Both the position numbers and the translations under genes were made by a program. From Gammaproteobacteria bacterium (GTDB lineage Bacteria > Pseudomonadota > Gammaproteobacteria > Xanthomonadales > Rhodanobacteraceae), in NCBI GenBank assembly GCA_004295005.1, contig SHNG01000092.1, forward strand, positions 1 to 64,000: DNA of 64,000 bases, in the 5' to 3' direction. Below are positions 19,011-28,047 of this stretch, one piece after another (position 1 is the first letter of the stretch; each line of letters opens with the position of its first letter). A model generated the notes under the pieces. That model made no database searches. It saw only the letters and a list, made by a program, of their open reading frames with translations, and was not told the DNA's origin.

Positions 19011-19260
19011 TAGCCCGGACATTTCATGAGGTCGTGCAAAATGGCATTGCAAGCCGGGCAACGCCAGCAATACGACCGATATGGGCGCAACGACAAACTG
19101 TTTGCGGCCATTTTGCACTGGCATGGCCCTCGCGGGTCTTTTGCGGCAATCGCCACGTTGCTTGTCGCCCCAATGGAACCACCATTGCGGCTCCGCGCGT
19201 CTAGCGCTTGCCGCAAAATCCTCCGCGATCATCCATACCCCCCACGAAAAATCCGGGCTA
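19011..19260. mobile_element. MITE-like non-autonomous element, 250 bp
   Basis: Imperfect 20-bp terminal inverted repeats (16 matches, perfect over the outer nine, TAGCCCGGA) bound the element; the outermost TA may be a duplicated target dinucleotide. Inside are two hairpins in tandem: GTGCAAAATGGC (19034-19045) with 19107-19118, a perfect 12-bp pair, and TTTTGCGGCAA (19139-19149) with 19208-19218, a perfect 11-bp pair. No transposase is encoded. It ends three bases before the ATG of the next gene. Confidence 0.6.
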
Positions 19261-19263
19261 GCC

Positions 19264-19860
19264 ATGGACAAACCCTTTTCCGCCGCCTGCGAACGCAATC
19301 GGGAACCCATTCTCCAGGTGTTGCGCGACGTCTTCGGCAATTGTCACCGCGTGTTGGAGATCGGTAGCGGCACCGGCCAGCACGCCGTTCATTTTGCGGC
19401 TGCGCTTCCACACCTGAGCTGGCAAGCAAGTGAGCGCGCGCAGAATCTGGCCGGATTGAACTACTGGTTGGACGATGCCGCCCTGCCCAATACACCGCGA
19501 GCGCTGGAGCTGGACGCGGTTGCCGAACCCTGGCCGGTTTGCGGGTCTTTCGATGCAGTGTTCACGGCCAACACCCTGCACATCATGAGCTGGGCGGAGG
19601 TGATGACTTTGTTTGTGCGCTTGCCCGCAATTCTTGCTGCCGACGCGGTGCTCGTGGTCTATGGCCCGTTCAACATGGACGGGCAATTCACCAGCCCGAG
19701 CAATGCCGCTTTCGATGCCTCGCTGCGCGAACGCGACCCGCTGATGGGCATTCGCGATCTGGCTGATGTCGATGCGCTGGCGCGCGCCCAAGGCCTGCAA
19801 CTCATTGCCAACCATGCCATGCCGGCCAACAATCGTTGCGTGGTCTGGCGATTGGGCTGA
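19264..19860 (+). CDS. DUF938 family methyltransferase-like protein
   Basis: A 198-residue protein of the DUF938 family with a class I methyltransferase fold: SAM motif I VLEIGSGTGQHAVHFA (near residue 30) and the family block FTANTLHIMSW followed by VYGPFNMDGQFTS. Substrate unknown. The ATG at 19264 matches the family N-terminus (KPFSAACERNREPIL). Its ribosome binding region lies inside the right terminal repeat of a MITE-like element, so its expression may have been altered by that insertion. Confidence 0.82.
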   Translation: MDKPFSAACERNREPILQVLRDVFGNCHRVLEIGSGTGQHAVHFAAALPHLSWQASERAQNLAGLNYWLDDAALPNTPRALELDAVAEPWPVCGSFDAVFTANTLHIMSWAEVMTLFVRLPAILAADAVLVVYGPFNMDGQFTSPSNAAFDASLRERDPLMGIRDLADVDALARAQGLQLIANHAMPANNRCVVWRLG

Positions 19861-19930
19861 GGCAGGCGTCGTTTCCGCTTTGTCGTTGGTTGGATTTCAA
19901 CCCGACATGCCGGCTGGATGAAGATGGTGT

Positions 19931-20010
19931 GTCGGACTGAAGTCCGACCTACAGGATGCAGCCGAGCCGCGTTCTCCTAGGTCGGCTCAAGACCGAAGGT
20001 CGGAGCCGAC
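19931..20010. repeat. Pair of REP-like hairpins
   Basis: GTCGGACT-GA-AGTCCGAC (19931-19948), followed by CTACA, is a perfect 8-bp stem; a second element, GTCGGCTC (19981-19988) with GAGCCGAC (20003-20010), is also perfect. The first is a structural relative of the repeat at 24457-24474. They lie between the convergent DUF938 and MAPEG genes and could act as transcription stops or nucleoid-protein sites. Confidence 0.6.
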
Positions 20011-20073
20011 GCGCTCCTGCGCGCGCCGTTACTGCTTCGTCGCTGGTTTCAGCCCGCCGCCTTTGCCTGGAGG

Positions 20074-20490
20074 TCAGAAGTTGTGCATCGCGCAGCGAAT
20101 GATCATTGCCGCCAACACCAGGCTGGACAGCAGATAGGCGACAAAGCGCCAGATCACGATGTTCACCGTGCACTGGATCAGGCTGTGCAGGGCCCGCAAG
20201 CCGACAAAGGCCCATGCAAGCTGGACATACAACGCATCCACCTGATTGCTCGCCATCAGCAACAGGCACAGCGCATAGAACAGAACCGGCATCTCGAACA
20301 GGTTGATGAGGTTGTTCGACGGCCGGTTGACCGGCTCGGAAAGCAGGCTGCGCTTGTCGGGCGTGCTGAGTTGTTGCGCGGATATGCGGTTTGCGCGCAT
20401 GTAGCCGATGCGCCGCACGTACATCACCAGCCAAACCAGCAAGGTCAAGAGCATCAGGGCGAGTAGCGGTTGCACAAGACTATTCGACAT
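20074..20490 (-). CDS. MAPEG family membrane protein
   Basis: A 138-residue protein with four hydrophobic segments. The MAPEG signature is clear: NRISAQQL near residue 33, RPSNNLINLFEMPVLFYALCLLL (residues about 56-79, quoted in part) and RALHSLIQCTVN. The eukaryotic family includes microsomal glutathione transferases and eicosanoid enzymes; the bacterial role is unknown. ATG at 20490 follows an AGGTG ribosome binding site; a GTG one codon earlier is possible. Confidence 0.85.
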   Translation of the reverse strand: MSNSLVQPLLALMLLTLLVWLVMYVRRIGYMRANRISAQQLSTPDKRSLLSEPVNRPSNNLINLFEMPVLFYALCLLLMASNQVDALYVQLAWAFVGLRALHSLIQCTVNIVIWRFVAYLLSSLVLAAMIIRCAMHNF

Positions 20491-20531
20491 CACCTGCTTC
20501 CTTCTGGCGTGGGGAAAACGAACATCTCAAT

Positions 20532-20870
20532 TCAAGGCTGTGTCCGGGTCAGCTCGACGCCATCCACGGTCATCAGCCACTTGCCATCCTTCTCATGGGG
20601 CGTGGCGCTGACCTTGAATGTGGTCGCCATGGAGCCGATGCCTACTTCGAAATCATCACCCTTGAAGGCCTTGAGAGGTCCGTTGATCTTGGTCGTTGCA
20701 CCACCGCGGATGCGCTCGTAGACGATGCTGCCATCGGCAAGGATCAACAACGACATGCCCGGCGCCTTCCATTCGCCCACATAGGCGGCCTTCTCCGGTG
20801 GAACCGGTATGGCGCAGGCAGCCAGCAGCAAGACCAACACGAGTATCGATGTGCGGAACCAGTTCAACAT
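20532..20870 (-). CDS. Small hypothetical lipoprotein
   Basis: A 112-residue protein with a classical lipoprotein signal: a hydrophobic stretch and lipobox LLAAC, so the mature protein would begin at C19 or so and be lipid-anchored. The remainder is a small beta-rich domain beginning VGEW and containing DGSIVYERI and DGKWLMTVDGVEL, resembling lipocalin-like small domains; I do not recognise a named family. The upstream open frame is rejected since the signal sequence starts at the ATG at 20870. Divergent from trmL with 97 bp between. Confidence 0.65.
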   Translation of the reverse strand: MLNWFRTSILVLVLLLAACAIPVPPEKAAYVGEWKAPGMSLLILADGSIVYERIRGGATTKINGPLKAFKGDDFEVGIGSMATTFKVSATPHEKDGKWLMTVDGVELTRTQP

Positions 20871-20967
20871 GACGAGCCTCCCCCGCGAGCCTTCGTGAAT
20901 CGCAAGCCTGTTCCAGCACGCGGCGAAATTCAAGCGCGCCGCGTCGGACATGCCGCACAATGCACGC

Positions 20968-21432
20968 ATGCTCAATGTCGTCCTGTTTCGTCCCGAGATC
21001 CCGCCGAATACCGGCAACGTGATTCGCCTGTGTGCCAATACCGGCGCACGCCTGCACCTCGTGGGTCCACTCGGGTTTGCACTGGACGACACCCGCCTGC
21101 GCCGTGCGGGGCTTGATTATCACGAGTACGCGAATCTGAGCGTGCATGAAGGTCTCGATGCATTCATCGATGCGGTGAAACCCGCGCGCCTGTTTGCGCT
21201 TTCAACGCGTGGCACTCTGCGCTACGACCGGGTTGCGTTCAATGCGGACGACGCGGTGATCTTCGGTTCGGAAACCGCAGGCCTGCCAGCCGAGGTACTG
21301 GAATCCCTGCCAATAGAACAACGCCTGCGCTTGCCGATGCGTCCGCACAACCGCAGCCTCAATCTTTCCAATGCGGTAGCGGTGGTGGTTTACGAGGCCT
21401 GGCGACAGCAGGGTTTTGTTGGCGGCAGTTGA
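20968..21432 (+). CDS. trmL: tRNA (cytidine/uridine-34 2'-O)-methyltransferase TrmL
   Basis: A 154-residue SPOUT methyltransferase that 2'-O-methylates the wobble base of certain leucine tRNAs. Motifs: NVVLFRPEIPPNTGNVIR at the N-terminus, FGSETAGLP in the middle, and the C-terminal knot RPHNRSLNLSNAVAVVVYE. Start taken at the ATG at 20968, which matches the family N-terminus and length; an ATG six codons upstream is less likely. Its stop is 3 bp from the convergent gpsA stop, with no room for a terminator. In E. coli the gene (yibK) is also near secB-gpsA. Confidence 0.95.
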   Translation: MLNVVLFRPEIPPNTGNVIRLCANTGARLHLVGPLGFALDDTRLRRAGLDYHEYANLSVHEGLDAFIDAVKPARLFALSTRGTLRYDRVAFNADDAVIFGSETAGLPAEVLESLPIEQRLRLPMRPHNRSLNLSNAVAVVVYEAWRQQGFVGGS

Positions 21433-21435
21433 AGC

Positions 21436-22437
21436 CTATTCCGGATACTCGGGCTTCTGCTCGCGTGCCAGCAGGGAGCGCAGACCCTGCTCTGGCGTCA
21501 TTTCCTCATGCAACACATATTGCACGTGTTCGGCGATGGGCAATTCGATGCCGACGCGCTTGGCCAGGCGCATTACTTCATCGACGGTGACGATGCTTTC
21601 CACCACCTGGCCAATCTCGGCCAAGGCCTCGCGCAGGCCCACACCGCGACCGAGCGCCATGCCCAAGCGACGGTTGCGGGAAAGATCGCCGGTGCAGGTC
21701 AGCACCAGGTCACCCAGTCCGGCCAGGCCCATCAGGGTTTCTGCCTTGGCCCCGAGTGCCGCGCCGAGGCGCAGCATCTCATTCATGCCGCGGGTGATGA
21801 GGCCAGCTCGCGCATTGAGGCCGAGTTGCATGCCGTCGGCGACTCCGGTGGCCACGGCCAGCACGTTTTTCATCGCTCCGCCGAGTTCGGCACCAAGGAT
21901 GTCGTTGCCGGTGTAGGCGCGAAACGTGGGTGCGTGCAGCAGGCGCGCCACGGTCGTGGCGAAGTCGTCATTGGCAGAGTGCACGGTGAGCGCAGTCGGC
22001 ATGCCGAGGGCCACTTCGCGCGCGAATGACGGGCCGGTGACCACGGCGGCCGGATGCGTTGGCAGGTGCTGGTGCACCAGCTCATGGAGGAAGCGGCCGG
22101 AGCCGGGATCAAAGCCCTTGGTGGCCCAGGCAATGCCCGCATCCGCGCGCACCCAGGGCGCGATCGTCTCCAGGGTGTCACGGAAGGCGTGGCTGGGAAC
22201 GGCAATGAGCACGATGCCGGCATCGCGCACGCAGGTTTCAAGTACACCGGAAACCGCGAGCGCATCCGGAAAACGCATCTCCGGAAGATAGCGCAGGTTG
22301 GCGCGCGCCGTGGCCATGTTCACCACAGACTGCGCCGAGTGACCCCACAGTGTGGTGGTCACCCCGTTGCGCGCCAGCAGCACGGCCAGCGCCGTGCCCC
22401 AGGAGCCGGCGCCGAGTACTGCGACCGGCGGCTTCAT
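21436..22437 (-). CDS. gpsA: Glycerol-3-phosphate dehydrogenase [NAD(P)+]
   Basis: A 333-residue enzyme reducing dihydroxyacetone phosphate to glycerol-3-phosphate for phospholipid synthesis. It shows the dinucleotide motif GAGSWGTA (residues 9-16), the [10 protein letters not shown] block, and the catalytic region with [15 protein letters not shown] and [17 protein letters not shown]. The start follows the secB stop by 2 bp, so the two are coupled, an arrangement conserved in gammaproteobacteria. Confidence 0.97.
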   Translation of the reverse strand: MKPPVAVLGAGSWGTALAVLLARNGVTTTLWGHSAQSVVNMATARANLRYLPEMRFPDALAVSGVLETCVRDAGIVLIAVPSHAFRDTLETIAPWVRADAGIAWATKGFDPGSGRFLHELVHQHLPTHPAAVVTGPSFAREVALGMPTALTVHSANDDFATTVARLLHAPTFRAYTGNDILGAELGGAMKNVLAVATGVADGMQLGLNARAGLITRGMNEMLRLGAALGAKAETLMGLAGLGDLVLTCTGDLSRNRRLGMALGRGVGLREALAEIGQVVESIVTVDEVMRLAKRVGIELPIAEHVQYVLHEEMTPEQGLRSLLAREQKPEYPE

Positions 22438-22439
22438 TC

Positions 22440-22943
22440 TCAGGAGTTGAGGGCTTGGCCTTCAGCCGACGCTTCGGCGCGACGGCGCAGCTGCTCGGCG
22501 TAGATCGCATCGAAATTGATCGGCTGCAGGAACAGCGGCGGGAAGCCACCGCCTTGCACGAGATCGGAAACGATCTGGCGTACGTAGGGGAACAACACGT
22601 TCGGGCAGTAGGTGCCGAGCACGCCATCACGCGAGGCGTCGTCGAAATTGGTGATGCCGAAGATTCCGGCCTGGTGCACTTCGGCCAGGTAGGCGGTGTT
22701 TTCCTCGATCTTGCAGGTGACTGTCACGCTGAGCACCACTTCGTACACGTCCGTGCCGAGGGTGTTGACGCGCTGGCTCAGGTTGAGCTCGACGCCTGGC
22801 TGGCCCTGCAACTGGAACACCTTGGGGGAGTTGGGGACTTCGAAGGAAACATCTTTGGTGTAGACCTTCTGCAGGTTGAGCTGGGCTTGATTGGTGACTG
22901 CGGCGGGATTGGCCGCGCCGTTGGCGGGTGAGTTCTCTGCCAT
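22440..22943 (-). CDS. secB: Protein-export chaperone SecB
   Basis: A 167-residue cytosolic tetrameric chaperone that keeps preproteins unfolded and delivers them to SecA. Family blocks are clear: [28 protein letters not shown], and the C-terminal [16 protein letters not shown] with [19 protein letters not shown] ribosome binding site precedes the ATG. It sits between a rhodanese-domain gene and gpsA, the conserved order in gammaproteobacteria, although grxC is absent between the rhodanese gene and secB. Confidence 0.97.
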   Translation of the reverse strand: MAENSPANGAANPAAVTNQAQLNLQKVYTKDVSFEVPNSPKVFQLQGQPGVELNLSQRVNTLGTDVYEVVLSVTVTCKIEENTAYLAEVHQAGIFGITNFDDASRDGVLGTYCPNVLFPYVRQIVSDLVQGGGFPPLFLQPINFDAIYAEQLRRRAEASAEGQALNS

Positions 22944-23058
22944 GGTGTTGCTGCTCCGGAAAGCGTAAAAAAAGGGGTGGAATTATCCCATGCCGGACTG
23001 GCCGACGCACGCCGAAAGGCCTGCTGCAGCTGCCCGTGGCACGGGTTCGCGACGAAAA

Positions 23059-23508
23059 TCAGCCCGCGCTGCGGCCCTTTGCCACGGGCAATTGCGCTTC
23101 GCGCCAGGCACGCAAGCCACCATCCAGGATGTAGACGGTGCTGAATCCGGCCTTCTTGAGTCGCTTGGCCGCGCCCGAGGATGCCTGGCCGTTCTTGCAG
23201 TACACGGCAACCGGCAGCGTCTTGGCCTTGGCCAGATCCTTGCTCTCCGGGTCGAACTGGCTCATGCCCACGTGCCGCGCGCCCGGGATGTGGCCCTGAT
23301 CGTAGTCCTGGATGCTGGAGACATCGATCAGCAGGGCGTTGTCGCGATTGATCAACTGGGTGAGACCGGCGGGAGACAGCGCCTTGAAGCCGCGCGTCAT
23401 GCGACCGACTTCGCTGGCGATGAGCGCCGCGAGCACGCCGATGAAGCCGAAGGAAAGAAAAGGATGATTGCCGATGAACTCGGGCAAGCGCTGGAAGATT
23501 TCGGACAC
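23059..23508 (-). CDS. Membrane-anchored rhodanese-domain protein (YibN-like)
   Basis: A 149-residue protein with an N-terminal membrane helix (residues about 17-33) and one rhodanese domain. The active-site cysteine is C104 in the loop VYCKNGQASSG, and the domain begins with LLIDVSSIQDYDQGHIPGA. It resembles YibN, which lies upstream of secB in enterobacteria. I chose a GTG at 23508 because it gives the YibN length and start context; an ATG 27 codons upstream (23589) is the main alternative. Confidence 0.8.
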   Translation of the reverse strand: MSEIFQRLPEFIGNHPFLSFGFIGVLAALIASEVGRMTRGFKALSPAGLTQLINRDNALLIDVSSIQDYDQGHIPGARHVGMSQFDPESKDLAKAKTLPVAVYCKNGQASSGAAKRLKKAGFSTVYILDGGLRAWREAQLPVAKGRSAG

Positions 23509-23682
23509 GGTGGGATCAAGCCTGATGCGGCGCACAGTTCGCGCGCCGGTTGATGTGGGCGCCGATTGTCGATTAGCAAGGCTCGGCATGCAAATGCAGG
23601 CCTTGCGAATGCACAGCCGCAGGTCCGGCCGGGCAATGGCAGAATGCGGCTTCCGGCCACATTGGCCTTCCTCATCGCGCAG

Positions 23683-24420
23683 ATGCCCATGACTCAATCC
23701 AGCCGACGCGCCCTGGTGACTGGCGCCAGCGGTGCCATTGGCGCCGCCATTGCCAAGGCCCTGGCGGATGCCGGTCACGAGGTGATCGTGCATGCCAATA
23801 CGAATCTGGACCGCGCCAAGGCGGTGGCCGATGGCATCGTCCAGGGCGGCGGCAAGGCCAGTGCCATTGCATTTGATGTTGCCGATGCAACAGCCAGCCA
23901 CGATGCCATTGCCGGTCTTGTTGATGAGCGCCCGTTGCAGATCATCGTCAACAACGCGGGCATCCACGATGACGCACCCATGGCCGGCATGAGCGAGGCG
24001 CAATGGCGGCGCGTGATCGATGTGTCGCTCAACGGATTTTTCAATGTCACCCAGCCTGCCTTGCTGGCCATGGCGCGCACGCGCTTCGGGCGTATCGTCA
24101 GTGTTTCCTCGGTCGCCGCCGTGCTCGGCAATCGCGGACAGACGAATTACGCGGCGGCCAAGGCCGGGTTGCATGGTGCGTCGCGATCACTGGCGAGGGA
24201 AATGGCCTCACGCGGGATTACCGTCAACGTGGTGGCGCCGGGCTTGATCGAGAGCCCGATGCTGGGCGAACAGTTCGATGCGCCTGCGATCAAGGCGTTG
24301 GTTCCGGCCGGCCGCGTCGGCACGCCCGGGGAAGTTGCCGCGCTGGTGGCGTTCCTGTGCAGCGATGCCGCCGGCTACATCAACGGCCAGGTGATCGGCA
24401 TCAACGGCGGCATGGGATAG
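23683..24420 (+). CDS. 3-oxoacyl-ACP reductase-like SDR (FabG type)
   Basis: A protein of about 245 residues in the FabG branch of SDRs: TGASGAIGAAIA for NADPH, NNAGIHDD, the catalytic S-Y-K (VSSVAAVLGNRGQTNYAAAK) and the C-terminal GYINGQVIGINGGM, the FabG end. It probably reduces 3-ketoacyl-ACP. Its sequence is closer in feel to the FabG copies of aryl-polyene clusters than to the fatty-acid housekeeping one, and it faces the halogenase/ketosynthase operon 770 bp away; the pathway link is inference. A second ATG lies two codons in. Confidence 0.82.
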   Translation: MPMTQSSRRALVTGASGAIGAAIAKALADAGHEVIVHANTNLDRAKAVADGIVQGGGKASAIAFDVADATASHDAIAGLVDERPLQIIVNNAGIHDDAPMAGMSEAQWRRVIDVSLNGFFNVTQPALLAMARTRFGRIVSVSSVAAVLGNRGQTNYAAAKAGLHGASRSLAREMASRGITVNVVAPGLIESPMLGEQFDAPAIKALVPAGRVGTPGEVAALVAFLCSDAAGYINGQVIGINGGMG

Positions 24421-24456
24421 CGCAGCAGCAGCGGCGACCTTGCGCTCTCGCAACGC

Positions 24457-24474
24457 GTCGGGTTGAAACCCGAC
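24457..24474. repeat. REP-like hairpin
   Basis: GTCGGGTT-GA-AACCCGAC, a perfect 8-bp stem followed by CTACA, lies 37 bp after the FabG-like stop. It shares loop, outer stem and the trailing CTACA with the hairpin at 19931-19948, but two stem pairs differ in both arms, keeping the pairing. Confidence 0.6.
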
Positions 24475-24609
24475 CTACACAGACTCGAACCGCGATTGCG
24501 CAAGTTGGCATGCTTGCGCCATTTCAGCGTTTTTGTTGGTCCGAAAACGGCGAGTATCGATGGCGACTTCAGGGCATGCTGGCGTCTTTCGATCCGACAG
24601 GTGAGCTCC

Positions 24610-25080
24610 ATGCACAACTTTGTTTTCCGCGGTCTTTCCGACAAGGACTTCGCTGCGTTGTTCGAGCTTGACGACGTCGAACTTGCCACGCGTGGCATCG
24701 AGCGCGTGCGTGCCGATGCAAAGCCGGGTTTTCCGTGCCGGATCAGCTTGCGCGATGCCGAAATCGGTGACGAATTGCTGTTGCTGCCGTTTGAACACCA
24801 GCCCGAAGCCTCGCCGTACCGGGCCAGCGGGCCCATCTTCGTGGGTCGGGGCGCAAGACAATGCGCGCTCGCACCCGGCGAGATTCCAGCCAGTGTCGCG
24901 ACCCGACTGATCTCGCTGCGCGCCTATGACGACACGCACCGCATCGTGCATGCGGATGTGTGCGAAGGGACCGATCTTCCCAGGCAAATTGAAACGGCGT
25001 TTGCCAATCCTGCGGTGGCCTACCTGCACCTGCACAACGCCAAGCGCGGCTGCTTCGCCTGTCGCGTGGACCGCGCTTGA
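24610..25080 (+). CDS. DUF1203 family protein
   Basis: A 156-residue protein matching the DUF1203 family by its blocks GFPCRISLRDAEIGDELLLL, FEHQPEASPYRASGPIFV and VAYLHLHNAKRGCFACRV. DUF1203 proteins are small cytosolic proteins of unknown function. Start at the ATG at 24610, preceded by GGTGAG. It follows the FabG-like gene by 189 bp, with a REP-like hairpin between, and converges with the halogenase gene. No role in the pigment pathway is implied by its sequence. Confidence 0.82.
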   Translation: MHNFVFRGLSDKDFAALFELDDVELATRGIERVRADAKPGFPCRISLRDAEIGDELLLLPFEHQPEASPYRASGPIFVGRGARQCALAPGEIPASVATRLISLRAYDDTHRIVHADVCEGTDLPRQIETAFANPAVAYLHLHNAKRGCFACRVDRA

Positions 25081-25186
25081 TTGTTCCAGGCGTCGTCAGG
25101 CTTGCGGTGCGTCACGCGCGGATCCGGGCTGCACAAGCCGACGGCACCCTGGCCCGGATACCGCGTGGTGCACACCCCAAACCGTT

Positions 25187-26779
25187 TCAGGCAACGACCT
25201 TGAACAAGGGCGTCGAGGTATCCGCCTGCGTCGGCAGTCCGCTGCAATCCAACTGCGGACAGGCGGCCTTTGCACGCGCCACCGTGGTCGCGGCGAGGTT
25301 GCGCATCTGCTCCAGGCCCTGGCGCAGGCGCTCGCGCACGCCGGCATCATCCAGGGTGTCGTGCAGGCGCGCGTTGAGTTCGACAAACCAGTCCAGCTCG
25401 CGCTGATCGAACATGATCGCGGCGTTGGGACGTGGACTGGCCGCGTACCAGCGCAGCAGGAACGCCTGCATGTCGCGATTGAGTTGGCTGGCTGCGGCCA
25501 GTTCCGCCTGCATCTCGCCGAGCAGGGCGGTGTCGGTCAGGCGGTTCTGGAAAACCAACTGGCACAGCACCGCCCAGTAATAGGTGTAATCCCAGATCAC
25601 CTTCATCGACATCACTTCGGCATCGCCGAAGATCGGGTACTGGCCGCGGAACAGGCTCATGGTGTTTTCGTAGAACGAGCGATACAGCTGTTCGAACAGG
25701 CGCGCGTAAGGTCCCAGCGGCTTGTTGGCGCGATCCAGGGCGATCAGTTCGGTGACATAGGTGTTGGACATGGCGATGAAGTCGCTGCCCGGCGAATAGA
25801 ACGGATCGAGGAACACACCCGCCTCGCCGGTGAGCGCCCAGCGGTCACCCGAGTACAACTGCTTGCAGCCGTGCGAGAAGCCACGCAGGAAACGGAAGTC
25901 GAGCAGCTTGTCGCGATGCCTCTCGCAGGCATCGGCTACGATCGGCTGGAATTCACGCAGCCAGTCCAATGCGCGCTCGAAGGTGTTCATCCTGTCCAAG
26001 GGATGGATGCTCGGATCGCAAACGATGCCCACCGAATGCGCGCCGGAACCCAGCGGGATCAGCCAAACCCAGTAGCCCTCGCCGCACAGGTGATTGGTCG
26101 AGCGCCAGCGCTCGGGCGGCGAGCAGCGCTGCTGCCATCGCGTATCCTTGATCCATTCGTCCATGGAAAGACAGGTGTCGATGCGGAACCACACCGCGTT
26201 GCAATCGTGGCCATTGGCTTCGGCCAGACCCAGCTTGCGCTTGATGAGGGAAGACCTGGAACTGGCATCGACCACCCAGCGTGAAGCGAACACCCGATCC
26301 TCGCCTTCCACACTGGCACGCACTTCGTGCGGGTCCTCGCCAGCGCCAAAGTCAACGCCACGCGCAACAGCGCCGGCATGCAGGGTGATCCCCGCCGCAC
26401 GCACACGCTCGGCCAGATGGTTTTCGAAAATGCCGCGATCCAGTTGCCAGGTGGGTGTAGGCAACACCACGCTGACCCCAAGCTCGGTGACGTTTTCCAC
26501 GTCCCTGCGCCCTTCGCTCCAGAAGAAGCGAAAGCCGAACTTGCGGATGTGTGCACTGTCGAGGTGTTCGCGCAAACCGAGGGTCTTCTCGAAATAGTTC
26601 GCGCCGATTTCCACGGTTGACTCGCCCACCTTGTGCGCGGCAACCGGCAAGGGAAACGTGTTGCGTTCCAGCACCACGATGTCGAGATCGGCAAATCGCT
26701 GGCGCAATTGCAGGGCCAGACACAGTCCGGCCAGGCCGCCGCCGAGAATCACCACATCATGGGTGGTCGCTGGATTCAT
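25187..26779 (-). CDS. Flavin-dependent halogenase-like protein
   Basis: A 530-residue FAD-dependent oxidoreductase of the tryptophan-halogenase type. Visible: the FAD-binding GGGLAG at residues 13-18, the VGES motif at 51-54, K80 in HIRKFGF, the position of the catalytic lysine, and the halogenase signature WVWLIP in the middle. Such enzymes oxidise chloride or bromide via FADH2 and transfer it to an aromatic substrate. Together with the ketosynthases next door this fits halogenation of an aryl-polyene (xanthomonadin-like) pigment. Last of five genes joined by 4-bp overlaps. Confidence 0.8.
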   Translation of the reverse strand: MNPATTHDVVILGGGLAGLCLALQLRQRFADLDIVVLERNTFPLPVAAHKVGESTVEIGANYFEKTLGLREHLDSAHIRKFGFRFFWSEGRRDVENVTELGVSVVLPTPTWQLDRGIFENHLAERVRAAGITLHAGAVARGVDFGAGEDPHEVRASVEGEDRVFASRWVVDASSRSSLIKRKLGLAEANGHDCNAVWFRIDTCLSMDEWIKDTRWQQRCSPPERWRSTNHLCGEGYWVWLIPLGSGAHSVGIVCDPSIHPLDRMNTFERALDWLREFQPIVADACERHRDKLLDFRFLRGFSHGCKQLYSGDRWALTGEAGVFLDPFYSPGSDFIAMSNTYVTELIALDRANKPLGPYARLFEQLYRSFYENTMSLFRGQYPIFGDAEVMSMKVIWDYTYYWAVLCQLVFQNRLTDTALLGEMQAELAAASQLNRDMQAFLLRWYAASPRPNAAIMFDQRELDWFVELNARLHDTLDDAGVRERLRQGLEQMRNLAATTVARAKAACPQLDCSGLPTQADTSTPLFKVVA

Positions 26780-28047
26780 GGAAGGCTCCGAGTGGTGCGC
26801 ACGGCTTGTGCAACAGGTTGGTTGGATTGGCCAAGCCGACCGAACAGGACGAGCAGGGGCGTCGTCATCAGGGTGGTGCCGACGGCCATGATCATCAGCA
26901 TGGTGAAGATCGCGTTGTCGATCACGCCCATGTCGAGGCCGATCTTCATGACGATCAATTCCATCAATCCGCGCGCATTCATCAGTGCGCCGACCGACAA
27001 GGCCTGTGGCCAGGCAAGTCCGCTCAGGCGCGCACCAAGGGTGCCGCCGACCATTTGTCCGCCCATCGCAGCGGCAAGCACCAGGCCCAAGGCCAGCAAA
27101 CCTGCGCCGACAAACGCATCGGCGCTCATGTGCAGACCGGCGAGCGCAAAGAACACCGGCATCAGCACGATCACCGCAAGGTGCTCGATTCGCTCCACCA
27201 GGCAGGCCAGCAGGCGGTTGTCGCGCGGCAGGATCGCACCGATCAGGAACGCACCAAACACTTCGTGCAAACCAAGGGCGCGCGTGGCGGCGGCAGCGGC
27301 AAACACCAGGATCAACAACAAGCCCAGCATCGCAGCGGTGGGGCGTCCGTCCTCCGCGTGCTTTTCAAATCCGCGCGCCAGCGCGGGTCGCAACGCGCCA
27401 AGAGCCAGGCCTCCCAGCACAACGCTGCCGATCACGGTCATGGCAAAGGATTGCCAGCCGTTTCGACTGGACACCAGCACCAGCACCAGGGCAATGACAA
27501 AACCGGCGAGCAGGTTGGCAAAGGCTGCCGAGGTGAGCGCAAGCCGGCCTTCCACGGATTCGGTCATGCCGCGTTCCTTGAGGATGCGCGCCATCACCGG
27601 AAACGCGGTGATCGACAGCGAAGCGGCCATGAACAAGGCGAACGGCCAGAACGTCACGCCCTGCGGTGCAAATCGTTCATGCAAGTAGGGCGCGATGGCC
27701 AGCCCCAATGCGCAAGGCAGCAGCACGCAGGCAAGGCCGATCGCACCGGACGCACCCAGGTGTCGGCGTGCGCCACCGGGCAGGCGCAGTTCGGCGCCCA
27801 CCACAAACATGAACAGCACGAGCCCGAGTTCGCTCAAGCCCTCCAGAGCGGACAGGCTTTCAGGTGCAAACAGAATGCCCTGCCACTCGGGTGCCAACCA
27901 TCCGAACACCAGCGGACCAAGCACGATGCCGGTCAGCATCTCGCCGATCACCGGTGGTTGGTGGACATGACGCAGCAGGGCGGAAAGCAGGCGCGCCACG
28001 CCGAGAATGGCAATCAACTGCAGGAACAGGATCGGCACCGCGCTCAT
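26776..28047 (-). CDS. CPA2-family cation:proton antiporter-like protein
   Basis: A 423-residue membrane protein with about twelve helices and CPA2 (KefB/NapA-like) features: VIGEMLTGIVLGP near residue 33, FMFVVGAELRL near 80 and GAFLIGAILPR. At the ion-binding helix, where relatives have two acidic residues (often Asp-Asp), this protein has A177-N178 in ALTSAAFANLLAG, so classical Na+/H+ exchange is doubtful. There is no regulatory TrkA-N domain. Overlaps both neighbours by 4 bp, so it belongs with the pigment genes, perhaps as a transporter; this is inference. Confidence 0.75.
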   Translation of the reverse strand: MSAVPILFLQLIAILGVARLLSALLRHVHQPPVIGEMLTGIVLGPLVFGWLAPEWQGILFAPESLSALEGLSELGLVLFMFVVGAELRLPGGARRHLGASGAIGLACVLLPCALGLAIAPYLHERFAPQGVTFWPFALFMAASLSITAFPVMARILKERGMTESVEGRLALTSAAFANLLAGFVIALVLVLVSSRNGWQSFAMTVIGSVVLGGLALGALRPALARGFEKHAEDGRPTAAMLGLLLILVFAAAAATRALGLHEVFGAFLIGAILPRDNRLLACLVERIEHLAVIVLMPVFFALAGLHMSADAFVGAGLLALGLVLAAAMGGQMVGGTLGARLSGLAWPQALSVGALMNARGLMELIVMKIGLDMGVIDNAIFTMLMIMAVGTTLMTTPLLVLFGRLGQSNQPVAQAVRTTRSLP

